46,176 nucleotides of DNA from contig JAKAHA010000007.1 in the NCBI GenBank assembly GCA_021825445.1, positions 1 through 46,176 of the forward strand, in the 5' to 3' direction. Positions 17,329-25,082 of the stretch are shown here, in pieces. How positions within the stretch are numbered: position 1 is the first letter of the stretch; each line of letters opens with the position of its first letter. This DNA comes from a bacterium (GTDB lineage: Bacteria; Patescibacteriota; Microgenomatia; UBA1406; GWC2-37-13). The translations under genes were made by a program, and so were the position numbers. The notes under the pieces were generated by a model. It saw only the letters and a program-made list of their open reading frames with translations. It was not told the origin of the DNA and ran no database searches.

Positions 17329-17453
17329 CAAGTCATGGTAGGCGGGACACCGCATTCTAATTACCCCTAACTGATACCTTTTTGTATGAGTTTAATGAAT
17401 TATTTTTTTGCAGGTTTTCTAGCAGAACCTTTCGGTTAAAATAAAAGGATTGT

Positions 17454-20027
17454 TTATTTCTCCAAAATTTTCTTCCTAAACAAATAGCCGACTCCTCCTA
17501 GCATCAACGAACTTAATGACGCCCAAATATAATTCCAAATATTTAACGATTTTTTAATTTCGTTATTTGTTTTTGATTGTTTTGTTGATTGAATTGTTGG
17601 AGTAATTAATTCTTCATTGACGGACGACATTCCTAAAACTGAAGGAACAGATTCTTTTGATATTGGAATTTCGTTACTTGATGAAGCAATCGATGATGTT
17701 GCGGGTGATGATGTTGAATTTGAAGTTTGGCTTGTTGGTTGTGGAGTTGAGGTCGTAACAGGTGTTTCCGTAGGGATCAAACATGCCTGATCCGTACAAT
17801 ACGGTGTTGCTGTTGGCGACGGAGTCACGGTTGGTGTTAAGAATGGAATCGCAGTTTGATCGTTATATAGTATATTATAGTTATCTATTTGAGATGAAGC
17901 TGGCGACTGTATAATTTCTCCATTAATACTTTCCCAAATATCGTTATTTTCAGAAACTTGACCAATTATCACTTCATATTTGCCACTATCAACTCCCTGG
18001 ACTTTTAATTTATAATTTCCAGATTGAGCATCCGGAATAATTATTATACCTTCATCCTCGGTATAGATACTATCTTCAAACTCAACTTTCATCGTTGCTG
18101 GTGATTTGATCATAAATATCAAAGAGGAGGAAATTTTAGTTGCCTGTCCCTCCACTATTTGGTCATCATTGAAGTTTATATTTAGTAAGCCTAGTATTTT
18201 TTTAATTGCTTCTTTTTTAGTAATGATTTCCCCGTGATCTAAATATAATTTTTCTGAATCAGTGTCTTGGGAAGCACTTTTACTTAAAATCGTATAATCT
18301 CCAAAATCAAAATATGATTCTCGCGGTTTTCCATCCAAATAGTTTCCCAACAATTGATCAATGATATTTCGAGGTTCAACTACAAAACCTGCAGGAGTGT
18401 TACCATCCTTTTCTCCGTAAATTGCTGTAAATATTGGAAAAATATCAGAAAAATTTTGATTATATGAAGGTAAAAAATTGTTTTTTATTATTAAATTATC
18501 GATAGATATTTCGTTGCCAAAAGAATCCTTTAAAAAATTAAAAGTAGGAAATAGATCCTTTGCCACAGAAAATTTGGTAGCAATTGTGTCTCTATCACTT
18601 TCTATCGTTGATTTATTCAAAGCTAAAACTATTTTTTCTGCAAGCCATAAAAACGTATTATCCCGATCAACTTCTCCCGCCTCAACTGGTTTATAAAATT
18701 GAACCGCTCCAAAATGAGGCGAACCTACTGAAATAATTTTGTTAACTTTATCTTTGTTTTTTTGTGTGAAGATTCGACCAATTAGCCCTCCTAAAGAATG
18801 ACCTACGATATTTATTTTTTGATTAGGGTTATCATTCCAAATTTTTTTTTGAAGAAAATTATTTAAATCATCAGTAGTTTTTTCAATTGATTGACGCCAA
18901 TCATATGGAAATATAAATAAATTGATGCTTTGCTCATATCCAATATTTTTTAGTGAATTCATTATACCGTCATATTCTTTGACAAAATTCTGCAGTTTCC
19001 AAGCAGAATAGTCTACTGTTTGATTGTGTATGACTGCCTCTTTGTTCCATGAAGCCATAAAACCGGGAATTACAATTATTGGTAATTTTTCGGGAATTAA
19101 CGTTGGCGTTGGAGTTGAAGTCGGCAATAAACATGCTTGCCCAGTACATGCCAAATCAAAATTCCAATTCCAATTTGAATCACGACCGGAATAATATAAT
19201 TTTAAACCGCCATTACCATCATTTATAACTGAAGGAAAGATCATGTGCCTTTGATCATAGAGTTTATCTTTAATCAGCAGCGACCCCTGGTCCATAAATA
19301 TCGAATCACAACTTAATGGCAATGAAGTTTTTGCAAATTTTATTCCATTACTATTTGATTGATGAAAAAATAAATACAAGTCATTATTTTCTTGATATGG
19401 AAATGGTCCATCGCCGCCGTATAAAAATCTATTTGAGCATTTTTGCCAAGTGATCAAATCGTCAGAATATGCCATTTTGATTTTAAACCCATCATCTCCC
19501 CAAGCACCAAAAAACATATAAGTCGTATTTTCTTGTTGAAAAGGACGACCGGCAAAGACTCCCTTGTTTTCTGAATAATCATTTAAATCCGGTGTTATAA
19601 CTTGAGATAAATTTGTCGAACAATTAAAATCAAAATCGCATAATGAAGAATAAATTTTATATATTAAATTGTTGTCGTAACGCGTAATAAATAATACATA
19701 TCCACTATTTGTTTTAATAATACTGGGATTTGAAAGCTCAACTCCGGTATTTATAATCTCCTTTTTCATCTGCCAGTTAACGCCATCTGTTGATTCAAAA
19801 TATCCTAAGGAATAATAAGTTTCAGGAGGTCTATTAATAACAAAAATTCCTTTATATATGTTTTCTTCTTTAAAAATATGATGTTGAAGTTGATTAGAAT
19901 AGTTATTGATGTATGAAACTGAGAGAGGATTATTTTCCGATTTTACAAATTCAAAAGCAAAATTATTTTGAGTAAATAATAAATATGCAATCAAAATTAA
20001 AATAAATCTAAAAATATTTTTTAGCAT
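17454..20027 (-). CDS. Secreted propeller and LCAT/lipase-like fusion protein with C-terminal membrane anchor
   Basis: 857 residues. A signal peptide (about 1-25) is followed by a region of about 270 residues with repeated blades (SLGYFESTDGVNWQMKK, MAYSDDLITWQKCSN, PSVINDGNGGLKLYYSGR), like the five-bladed propeller of GH43/GH32-type proteins. A CTGQACLLPT segment and Thr/Pro linker lead to an alpha/beta hydrolase of LCAT/PGAP1 type: oxyanion region IVIPGF, FPYDWRQS, nucleophile Ser411 in GHSLGG, and candidate Asp (in GEKDGNTPAG) and His (in LDHGE). A second CTDQACLIPT and a long Ser/Thr/Pro linker precede a C-terminal membrane helix with a basic tail. It probably acts on lipid or ester substrates at the cell surface; the substrate is unknown. 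I see no glycosidase catalytic residues that I could assign with confidence. Confidence 0.75.
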   Translation of the reverse strand: MLKNIFRFILILIAYLLFTQNNFAFEFVKSENNPLSVSYINNYSNQLQHHIFKEENIYKGIFVINRPPETYYSLGYFESTDGVNWQMKKEIINTGVELSNPSIIKTNSGYVLFITRYDNNLIYKIYSSLCDFDFNCSTNLSQVITPDLNDYSENKGVFAGRPFQQENTTYMFFGAWGDDGFKIKMAYSDDLITWQKCSNRFLYGGDGPFPYQENNDLYLFFHQSNSNGIKFAKTSLPLSCDSIFMDQGSLLIKDKLYDQRHMIFPSVINDGNGGLKLYYSGRDSNWNWNFDLACTGQACLLPTSTPTPTLIPEKLPIIVIPGFMASWNKEAVIHNQTVDYSAWKLQNFVKEYDGIMNSLKNIGYEQSINLFIFPYDWRQSIEKTTDDLNNFLQKKIWNDNPNQKINIVGHSLGGLIGRIFTQKNKDKVNKIISVGSPHFGAVQFYKPVEAGEVDRDNTFLWLAEKIVLALNKSTIESDRDTIATKFSVAKDLFPTFNFLKDSFGNEISIDNLIIKNNFLPSYNQNFSDIFPIFTAIYGEKDGNTPAGFVVEPRNIIDQLLGNYLDGKPRESYFDFGDYTILSKSASQDTDSEKLYLDHGEIITKKEAIKKILGLLNINFNDDQIVEGQATKISSSLIFMIKSPATMKVEFEDSIYTEDEGIIIIPDAQSGNYKLKVQGVDSGKYEVIIGQVSENNDIWESINGEIIQSPASSQIDNYNILYNDQTAIPFLTPTVTPSPTATPYCTDQACLIPTETPVTTSTPQPTSQTSNSTSSPATSSIASSSNEIPISKESVPSVLGMSSVNEELITPTIQSTKQSKTNNEIKKSLNIWNYIWASLSSLMLGGVGYLFRKKILEK

Positions 20028-20096
20028 ATTTTTATATTTTGTATGACAATTTATGACTTTAAGAACTTTATAGACTTTATATACTTGTATGTCTAC

Positions 20097-20134
20097 GGTT
20101 TATAACCTACAAAGTTATGTTTTTGGAGTGTTAA
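20097..20134. repeat. Direct repeat flanking the GT-C gene, copy 1
   Basis: TATAACCTACAAA with downstream TATGTTTTTGGAGTGTT closely matches 21267-21302 in the same orientation. The two copies bracket the gene at 20136-21197. Confidence 0.7.
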
Positions 20135-20135
20135 A

Positions 20136-21197
20136 TCAACTTTTTTTTGACGATATATACCCGATTTTTATGAAGCTAAACCAAAGAGCAAAACCTACAA
20201 TATTTTGAATAGTCAATAACCAATTTGGTGTCTCTGCACATGTTTGACAAAAAACCAAAAAATAGTAAAAAGAGCATAAATAAATAGAAATTAAAGTAAT
20301 TAAAATCAAGTAACTTTTTGGTTTTATTAAAATTAAAAAGGGGATAATCCAAACAAAATACTGTATCGAAAAATTAGTCGTAAAAATAAAGAAAAAAAAT
20401 AAAAGCTTAAGAATATTTTTTATTAAATTTTTTTCTTTGTTAATCCATGAATAGCTAAGAAAACTAGTTAAAAATAATATCGTCAATAATTTTTGCCAAA
20501 ATATTCTAGTTTTTCCGAGCAATGTAAATGGTCCCCAGATTCCCCATAACCCCTGATAACTTATTAATGTCTTACTAATATCAATTGGATTTGATTTAAA
20601 AAAAATACAATATAATGTTATAAATAACATCGGGAAAAACACTATTAAAAAAAATAATATTTTGTTTTTAATATTTCTTAGAATTGGAATAAAAAATAAT
20701 ACTGGCCATGTCTTCACAAGAATTGCAAATGAAAAACATAAGACAGATAATAAGTCCTTCTTCTTTTTAATTAAGTAAACTGCCAACAAAATAAAAAATA
20801 CCGGAATTACATCAAACTGTCCGTGCAAGGTCGTGATTAAAATTGTCACAGGATTGATTGCATAGATTGATGCAATTTTAAGGTTATTTTTTGACAAACA
20901 ATAAACTAGATATAAGATTCCAAGATCAAAAAAAACTAAAATTGCTTTAATTAGACATATTGAACTAATTGGACCAATGAGTCCAATTTGTCCAATATAT
21001 GTAGAAATAGCTTCTATATACATAAAAAATGGCAGATACGGATGATGAAGATTTGCTATTTCCGGATAAATATTTAATCCCTTTAAAGTTAGCTTCCCAA
21101 CTAGAACATATGATTGCAAATCATAATTTGTAACGTTACGAAATAAACATAGACAAATAATACGTATTAAAATCGCCAAAAGAAATATCCTTCGCAT
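20136..21197 (-). CDS. GT-C fold membrane glycosyltransferase (mannosyltransferase-like)
   Basis: 353 residues with about nine hydrophobic segments. An acidic motif in the first external loop (NYDLQSYV, residues about 24-31) and NPVTILITTLHGQFDVIPVFFILLAVY match the GT-C pattern seen in Gpi18/PIG-V- and GT87-like transferases that use polyprenyl-phosphate sugars outside the membrane. Family membership is inferred from these motifs and topology; the sugar and acceptor are unknown. The gene stands alone on the minus strand, bracketed by a direct repeat (20097 and 21267). It lies next to the polysaccharide cluster on the plus strand, with which it may work. Confidence 0.65.
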   Translation of the reverse strand: MRRIFLLAILIRIICLCLFRNVTNYDLQSYVLVGKLTLKGLNIYPEIANLHHPYLPFFMYIEAISTYIGQIGLIGPISSICLIKAILVFFDLGILYLVYCLSKNNLKIASIYAINPVTILITTLHGQFDVIPVFFILLAVYLIKKKKDLLSVLCFSFAILVKTWPVLFFIPILRNIKNKILFFLIVFFPMLFITLYCIFFKSNPIDISKTLISYQGLWGIWGPFTLLGKTRIFWQKLLTILFLTSFLSYSWINKEKNLIKNILKLLFFFFIFTTNFSIQYFVWIIPFLILIKPKSYLILITLISIYLCSFYYFLVFCQTCAETPNWLLTIQNIVGFALWFSFIKIGYISSKKS

Positions 21198-21204
21198 ATT
21201 TTAT

Positions 21205-21238
21205 GTAAGGAACAAATATTTTTGTTCCCTACAAATTT
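21205..21238. repeat. Short palindromic repeat, intergenic copy
   Basis: GGAACAAATATTTTTGTTCC with flanks ending CCTACAAATTT. It is an inverted near-copy of 11832-11865, which lies within a coding region. It begins 8 bp upstream of the GT-C gene start, so it may overlap that gene's promoter. Confidence 0.8.
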
Positions 21239-21266
21239 ATAAACAATACAAATCGATTTTTCAGTT

Positions 21267-21302
21267 GGTTATAACCTACAAAAATATGTTATTGGATTGT
21301 TC
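21267..21302. repeat. Direct repeat flanking the GT-C gene, copy 2
   Basis: GGTTATAACCTACAAAAATA and TGTTATTGGATTGTT match 20097-20134 with few differences, same orientation. Confidence 0.7.
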
Positions 21303-21343
21303 TATTGCTTTATTGTTGACGATATACCACATAAAGTAGGGTG

Positions 21344-21349
21344 TATAAT
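21344..21349 (+). promoter_or_regulatory. -10 box of the polysaccharide cluster
   Basis: TATAAT lies 6 nt before ATG 21356, so the transcript is predicted to be leaderless. A TTGACG at 21316 is 22 bp away, too far for a standard -35. Confidence 0.6.
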
Positions 21350-21355
21350 ATAAAC

Positions 21356-22105
21356 ATGAAAAGACTCTCAGTTTTAATGATCACAAAAAACGCCGCAGAG
21401 ACTTTGGAAAAGTCTTTAGCTTCAATTAAGAAAATTGCCGATGAAATAATTATTGTCGATAGTATGTCAACTGATCGAACGGTAGAAATTGCTAAAAATT
21501 ATCTTGCCAAAGTCTACGTCAAAGAATTTGAGGACATTGGCAAACAAAGGATATTCGGTTTTAATAAAGCGACTGGAAAATGGGTGTTAATCTTAGATAG
21601 CGATGAAATTGTCTCGGAAAAATTGATGATGGAAATTAAATCAAAAATTGAAAATACAAGAATAAAAATCAATAGTTATTATATCCCTTATCAAAACTTT
21701 TTTCTAAATAAACCTCTTCAGTTTGGTGGAGAAGATTATAAAATGTTACGATTATTTCGTCGGGTAAAAATTAATATCGAACCATCACTTGTTCACAATA
21801 AGATTGAAATTAAAGATAAAAAAATCGGATACCTAAAAGGAAAAATATTTCACCATTCATATAGATCTATTTCCCAAACATACAAAAAGTTTACTGACTA
21901 CGGAATTAAAATGGCAAAGGAGAAGTTTTTAAATGGTGAAAAATCATCTTTAAAAAAAATATTTTTATATCCACTTCATATGTTTTGGGCAAGATTTGTA
22001 GAGGACAAAGGTTATGAAGATGGTATTTTTAGAATTCCGCTTGATTTAGGATTTGCCTACATGGAGTTTGTGACTTACCTCACATTATTTTTATTGTCTT
22101 TATGA
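21356..22105 (+). CDS. GT2 family glycosyltransferase (WaaE/KdtX-like)
   Basis: 249 residues from ATG 21356. It has the GT-A start SVLMITKNAAETLEKSLASI, the nucleotide-binding DEIIIVDSMSTDRTVEIAK, and DSDE as the metal-binding DxD-like motif (ATGKWVLILDSDE). This subgroup resembles LPS core beta-glycosyltransferases of the WaaE/KdtX type. An upstream in-frame start at 21341 is rejected because it overlaps the -10 box. It is first in a cluster of overlapping genes; its stop overlaps the next ATG by 4 bp (ATGA). Donor and acceptor unknown. Confidence 0.88.
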   Translation: MKRLSVLMITKNAAETLEKSLASIKKIADEIIIVDSMSTDRTVEIAKNYLAKVYVKEFEDIGKQRIFGFNKATGKWVLILDSDEIVSEKLMMEIKSKIENTRIKINSYYIPYQNFFLNKPLQFGGEDYKMLRLFRRVKINIEPSLVHNKIEIKDKKIGYLKGKIFHHSYRSISQTYKKFTDYGIKMAKEKFLNGEKSSLKKIFLYPLHMFWARFVEDKGYEDGIFRIPLDLGFAYMEFVTYLTLFLLSL

Positions 22106-24036
22106 AAACCGCTTTTATTTTTGTTTTATATAAAACTCCTCAATCAGAAATTAATCGTCTAAAAACTGAGGTTAGAAAGTTACAAGTTACAAACTACAAA
22201 TTATATCTCATCGACAACACTTACAACGGTCAAGGCTACGCGGCAGGTGTTAATAGAGGCATAAAAAAAGCCATCAAAGACGGGTGTAAGCTGTTTGCGA
22301 TAGCTAATCCTGATATATCATTAACTAAATTGGTCAAATTAGATCTATTGACCATATTAGATCAATTTGACATTTTTGGTTTTGCCATGCACCAGCAAGG
22401 AAAAATTTATTACGGTGGACAGATTGATAAATGGCGTGGGAGTGGGGGACTTATTGATAAAAAGCCTCGTGGGCGTTTTGCAAAAACAGATTTTGTTTCC
22501 GGTTCTCTAATGTTTATTAAGAAAAAAGTCATAGATAAAATAGGCTTTTTTGATGAAAGTTATTTTATGTATTATGAAGAAGTTGATTACTGTTACCGTG
22601 CTAAAAAAGTAGGATTTAAGATAGGTATTGATTCAAAAAATTACTACGAACATTTTGAAATTTCAAAAGAAAATTCTCAAAAAGAATTTCTTCTTTTTAA
22701 AAATAGGCTTAAATTTTTGTTTAGATTTGGTAATTTTAAACAAAAAGCGCACGAATTTTTTCGAGCTCCAAAAACTATTTTTGAAGAAATTAAAAAAAGA
22801 CCATTTTATTTAAATTTTTTTAGTTTAAATATTTCTTCAGTTGTCAATAAAATTCTTCATTTTGTTTTATTTTTAGTTTTAATCAATTATTTTCGACCTG
22901 AAGAATACGCGATCTATACTTTAGCTTGGACACAAGTTGGGTTACTTTCACCTCTTCTTGATTTTGGGACAACTTCTTATGGATTGGTGCACATCAATGA
23001 TTCGGTTGAAAAAAAAATTAAAGAGCTTTTTTCTTTGCGGTTTTATTTGTCATCGATTACTTTCATTCTAACAATTATTTTGGCTGTTTTATTTAAGTAT
23101 TCCTTGTCAATTTTGCTACCGATTATTTTTATATCTTTTGTTATTTTTGCCAACATGTTTTCTGGAACATATTTAATTCTAAGTTCTATAAAACAAAAAT
23201 CATACATTGCGTCGCTTGTTTCGATGATCTTTCAGGTTTTGCTTGTAATCTCGCTGATCACTGGGGTTTTGATTACTAAACAGTTGTTGACAGTCTTTAT
23301 AATCATTTTTATCTTATATAATACATATTCCTTAATAAACTTTTTTCTAATCAGAAGAGAAGTTGGCAACTTGTCATTAAAAATTGATTTAAAAAAGTGG
23401 TTAATTATTATAAAAAAGTCAATTATTTTTCTTTTGATAAGCTTGCTTGCCGGCTTTTATTCGAAAGTTGACGTTCTTATTTTAAATTTTATAAAAGGAA
23501 CGGAAGCTGTTGGGATATATTCTGCAGGTTACAGGTTTTTAGATGCTTTAATGTTTGTGGTTGTTGCGTATAACGTTTCTTCTATGTCGCTTTTTTCACG
23601 GTTGATAAAAGAAAAAAAACGAAATCTTTTTATAAGAAAAATCAAAAAGGATGTTATTTTGGTTTTTACTATTGGCATGTTTATTGCATTAGGTTTTTAT
23701 TTTTTTGGACCAATTTTATTGCCACTTGTTTACAAAAATACTTACCTTAAATCAATCCAAGTACTTCGAATAATTATTTTTGCACTACCATTAATTCTTT
23801 TGACATCTGTCTTCCTAAACTCTATATATGCCCTTGGAAAAGCAAAAGCAGTTATTTATATTTTTTTGTTTCAATTAATTTTTAACATTGTCTTAAATCT
23901 AATTTTTATTCCAAGGTTTAGCTTTTTTGCATCAGCTTATATTACATTGTTAGGAGAGGTTATAAATTCGTTGTTAACCTTTATAATATTAGGGTCAGTA
24001 CTTATAAGGACTGACCTTATAAGGAGACTACCATGA
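22102..24036 (+). CDS. GT2 glycosyltransferase fused to a Wzx-like polysaccharide flippase
   Basis: One 644-residue reading frame. Residues 1 to about 225 form a rhamnosyltransferase-like GT2 domain: TAFIFVLYKT, GQGYAAGVNRGIKKA, ANPDISL, SGSLMFIKKKVIDKIGFFDE and FMYYEEVDYCYRAKKVGFK. From about 240 on there are some 12 hydrophobic segments typical of the Wzx/MATE-like flippase family (FSLNISSVVNKI, FRPEEYAIYTLAWTQVGLL, GSVLIRTDL at the end). The fusion would put sugar addition and export of the lipid-linked unit in one membrane protein. No internal stop or frameshift is seen. Residues KLQVTNYKLYLI near 27-38 come from a tandem repeat. It overlaps both neighbours by 4 bp. Confidence 0.85.
   Translation: MKTAFIFVLYKTPQSEINRLKTEVRKLQVTNYKLYLIDNTYNGQGYAAGVNRGIKKAIKDGCKLFAIANPDISLTKLVKLDLLTILDQFDIFGFAMHQQGKIYYGGQIDKWRGSGGLIDKKPRGRFAKTDFVSGSLMFIKKKVIDKIGFFDESYFMYYEEVDYCYRAKKVGFKIGIDSKNYYEHFEISKENSQKEFLLFKNRLKFLFRFGNFKQKAHEFFRAPKTIFEEIKKRPFYLNFFSLNISSVVNKILHFVLFLVLINYFRPEEYAIYTLAWTQVGLLSPLLDFGTTSYGLVHINDSVEKKIKELFSLRFYLSSITFILTIILAVLFKYSLSILLPIIFISFVIFANMFSGTYLILSSIKQKSYIASLVSMIFQVLLVISLITGVLITKQLLTVFIIIFILYNTYSLINFFLIRREVGNLSLKIDLKKWLIIIKKSIIFLLISLLAGFYSKVDVLILNFIKGTEAVGIYSAGYRFLDALMFVVVAYNVSSMSLFSRLIKEKKRNLFIRKIKKDVILVFTIGMFIALGFYFFGPILLPLVYKNTYLKSIQVLRIIIFALPLILLTSVFLNSIYALGKAKAVIYIFLFQLIFNIVLNLIFIPRFSFFASAYITLLGEVINSLLTFIILGSVLIRTDLIRRLP
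22170..22205. repeat. Tandem AAGTTACAAGTTACAAACTACAAA repeat in coding sequence (short form)
   Basis: About three tandem units of the type GTTACAA lie early in the GT2-flippase gene and encode KLQVTNYKLY between the first and second strand of the GT2 domain. They resemble the AT-rich repeats in the O-antigen ligase-like gene. Confidence 0.6.
23994..24017. repeat. Short palindrome at the end of the GT2-flippase gene
   Basis: Arms GGTCAGT and ACTGACC surround a near-palindromic centre ACTTATAAGG. It encodes the last residues of the flippase (GSVLIRTD) and is followed by the Shine-Dalgarno for the next gene. Confidence 0.75.
24019..24032 (+). promoter_or_regulatory. Shine-Dalgarno of the GT4 gene
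   Basis: AAGGAG 8 nt before ATG 24033 is one of the few clear ribosome binding sites in the window. It lies inside the end of the upstream gene. Confidence 0.7.
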
Positions 24037-25022
24037 AAATTTCTGTTGACGGGGGAGCATTAAACGCAAAAAACAATCAGCGATTTGGTACGTCAATTTT
24101 TTCTGAAAATTTAATTAAAGCTCTTCAGCTTTACGACAAAAAAAATCAATATAAATTGTATACTTTTGAAAATTTAAAGCCAAAAGTATTTTGGATGAAA
24201 GTTAGAGTTTCAATCGAAGAATTTGTAAATAAAAAAGATGTTTTTCTAGGTCTAAATCAAGCGCTTCCTTTATATGTTTCGGGAAAAACATTTAGTTTTT
24301 GTCATGGTCTTTCTTATTATTTTTTCCCTCAATATTATCCAAAAAGGGGTGTAATTCGTTTAAATAAGCAATTAAAAGAAATGATAAAGCGATCAGATAA
24401 AATAGTAGTTTCCTCAGAAAAAGTTAAAAATGAACTTGTTTCAATATATCGATATATTGAAACAAAGGTTATTGTAATCCCATTTGGGATACCTTTAGAT
24501 ATGTTAGATAAACCTGCTCTCACTAGAACTACAGCGAGTAAGAAAAAATATTTTCTATTTGTTGCCAATAATCAACCGATTAAGAATATTGATTTTATAC
24601 TTCAATCGTTTAATCGATTGAAGTGTGATAATAAATTTAAAGATTATAAATTATATTTAGTTGGAAATTGGAAAAAATATGAAAATAAAAAGAAGGGGAT
24701 CATTCCTTACGAAAGCCTTTCTAGAAATAAACTTAAAAATCTTTATCAAAATGCCACTGCTTTATTGACGGCTTCTCATTATGAAAGTTTTAACTTTCCC
24801 GTACTTGAAGCGTTATCTCTCGGCTGTCCTGTGAACGGACTAAACTCCGCAATTGTCCCCGAACTAAAACCATACGTTAATCTTGCTGATAATATCGAAA
24901 AGTTTGTCAAAAACATGAAGAAAATTCAAATAAGACCTACACTTCAATCGATTAAACGATTGAAGTATTTATTTAACTGGAAAAATTATGTTAAAAATCT
25001 AGTAAAATTATACAAGCAATAA
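24033..25022 (+). CDS. GT4 family glycosyltransferase (GT-B fold)
   Basis: 329 residues. It has an N-terminal MKISVDGGALNAKNNQRFGTS, acceptor-domain region SDKIVVSSEKVKNEL, and C-terminal donor-site motif HYESFNFPVLEALSLGCPV with the EX7E pair of GT4 enzymes. It likely adds a sugar to the lipid-linked chain on the cytoplasmic side. The start overlaps the preceding stop by 4 bp. Three palindromes lie within the coding sequence (24436-24465, 24599-24624, 24941-24966), encoding LVSIYRYIET, LQSFNRLKC and LQSIKRLKY; these do not break the frame. Confidence 0.88.
   Translation: MKISVDGGALNAKNNQRFGTSIFSENLIKALQLYDKKNQYKLYTFENLKPKVFWMKVRVSIEEFVNKKDVFLGLNQALPLYVSGKTFSFCHGLSYYFFPQYYPKRGVIRLNKQLKEMIKRSDKIVVSSEKVKNELVSIYRYIETKVIVIPFGIPLDMLDKPALTRTTASKKKYFLFVANNQPIKNIDFILQSFNRLKCDNKFKDYKLYLVGNWKKYENKKKGIIPYESLSRNKLKNLYQNATALLTASHYESFNFPVLEALSLGCPVNGLNSAIVPELKPYVNLADNIEKFVKNMKKIQIRPTLQSIKRLKYLFNWKNYVKNLVKLYKQ
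24436..24465. repeat. Perfect 30-bp palindrome in coding sequence
   Basis: The left half is TTGTTTCAATATATC and the right half is its exact reverse complement, without a spacer. It encodes LVSIYRYIET in the GT4 protein. Confidence 0.9.
24599..24624. repeat. Palindromic mini-element in coding sequence, copy 1
   Basis: Arms ACTTCAATCG and CGATTGAAGT enclose TTTAAT. It is the exact reverse complement of the element at 24941-24966, whose loop is ATTAAA. Confidence 0.9.
24941..24966. repeat. Palindromic mini-element in coding sequence, copy 2
   Basis: Arms ACTTCAATCG and CGATTGAAGT enclose ATTAAA. The same element as at 24599-24624, inverted, 317 bp further in the same gene. Confidence 0.9.
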
Positions 25023-25075
25023 GTCCTAGCCAACCTGTACGAACCTCGGAGGTTCGGCATCGGGTGGCAAGGACG
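25023..25075. repeat. GC-rich compound palindrome between GT4 and GT2 genes
   Basis: Outer arms GTCCT/AGGAC and GCCA/TGGC enclose a strong inner hairpin CGAACCTC/GAGGTTCG. It is far more GC-rich than its surroundings and nearly fills the 60-bp gap between two genes. It could act as an attenuator, RNA stabiliser or mobile palindrome. Confidence 0.75.
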
Positions 25076-25082
25076 GCGTAAT

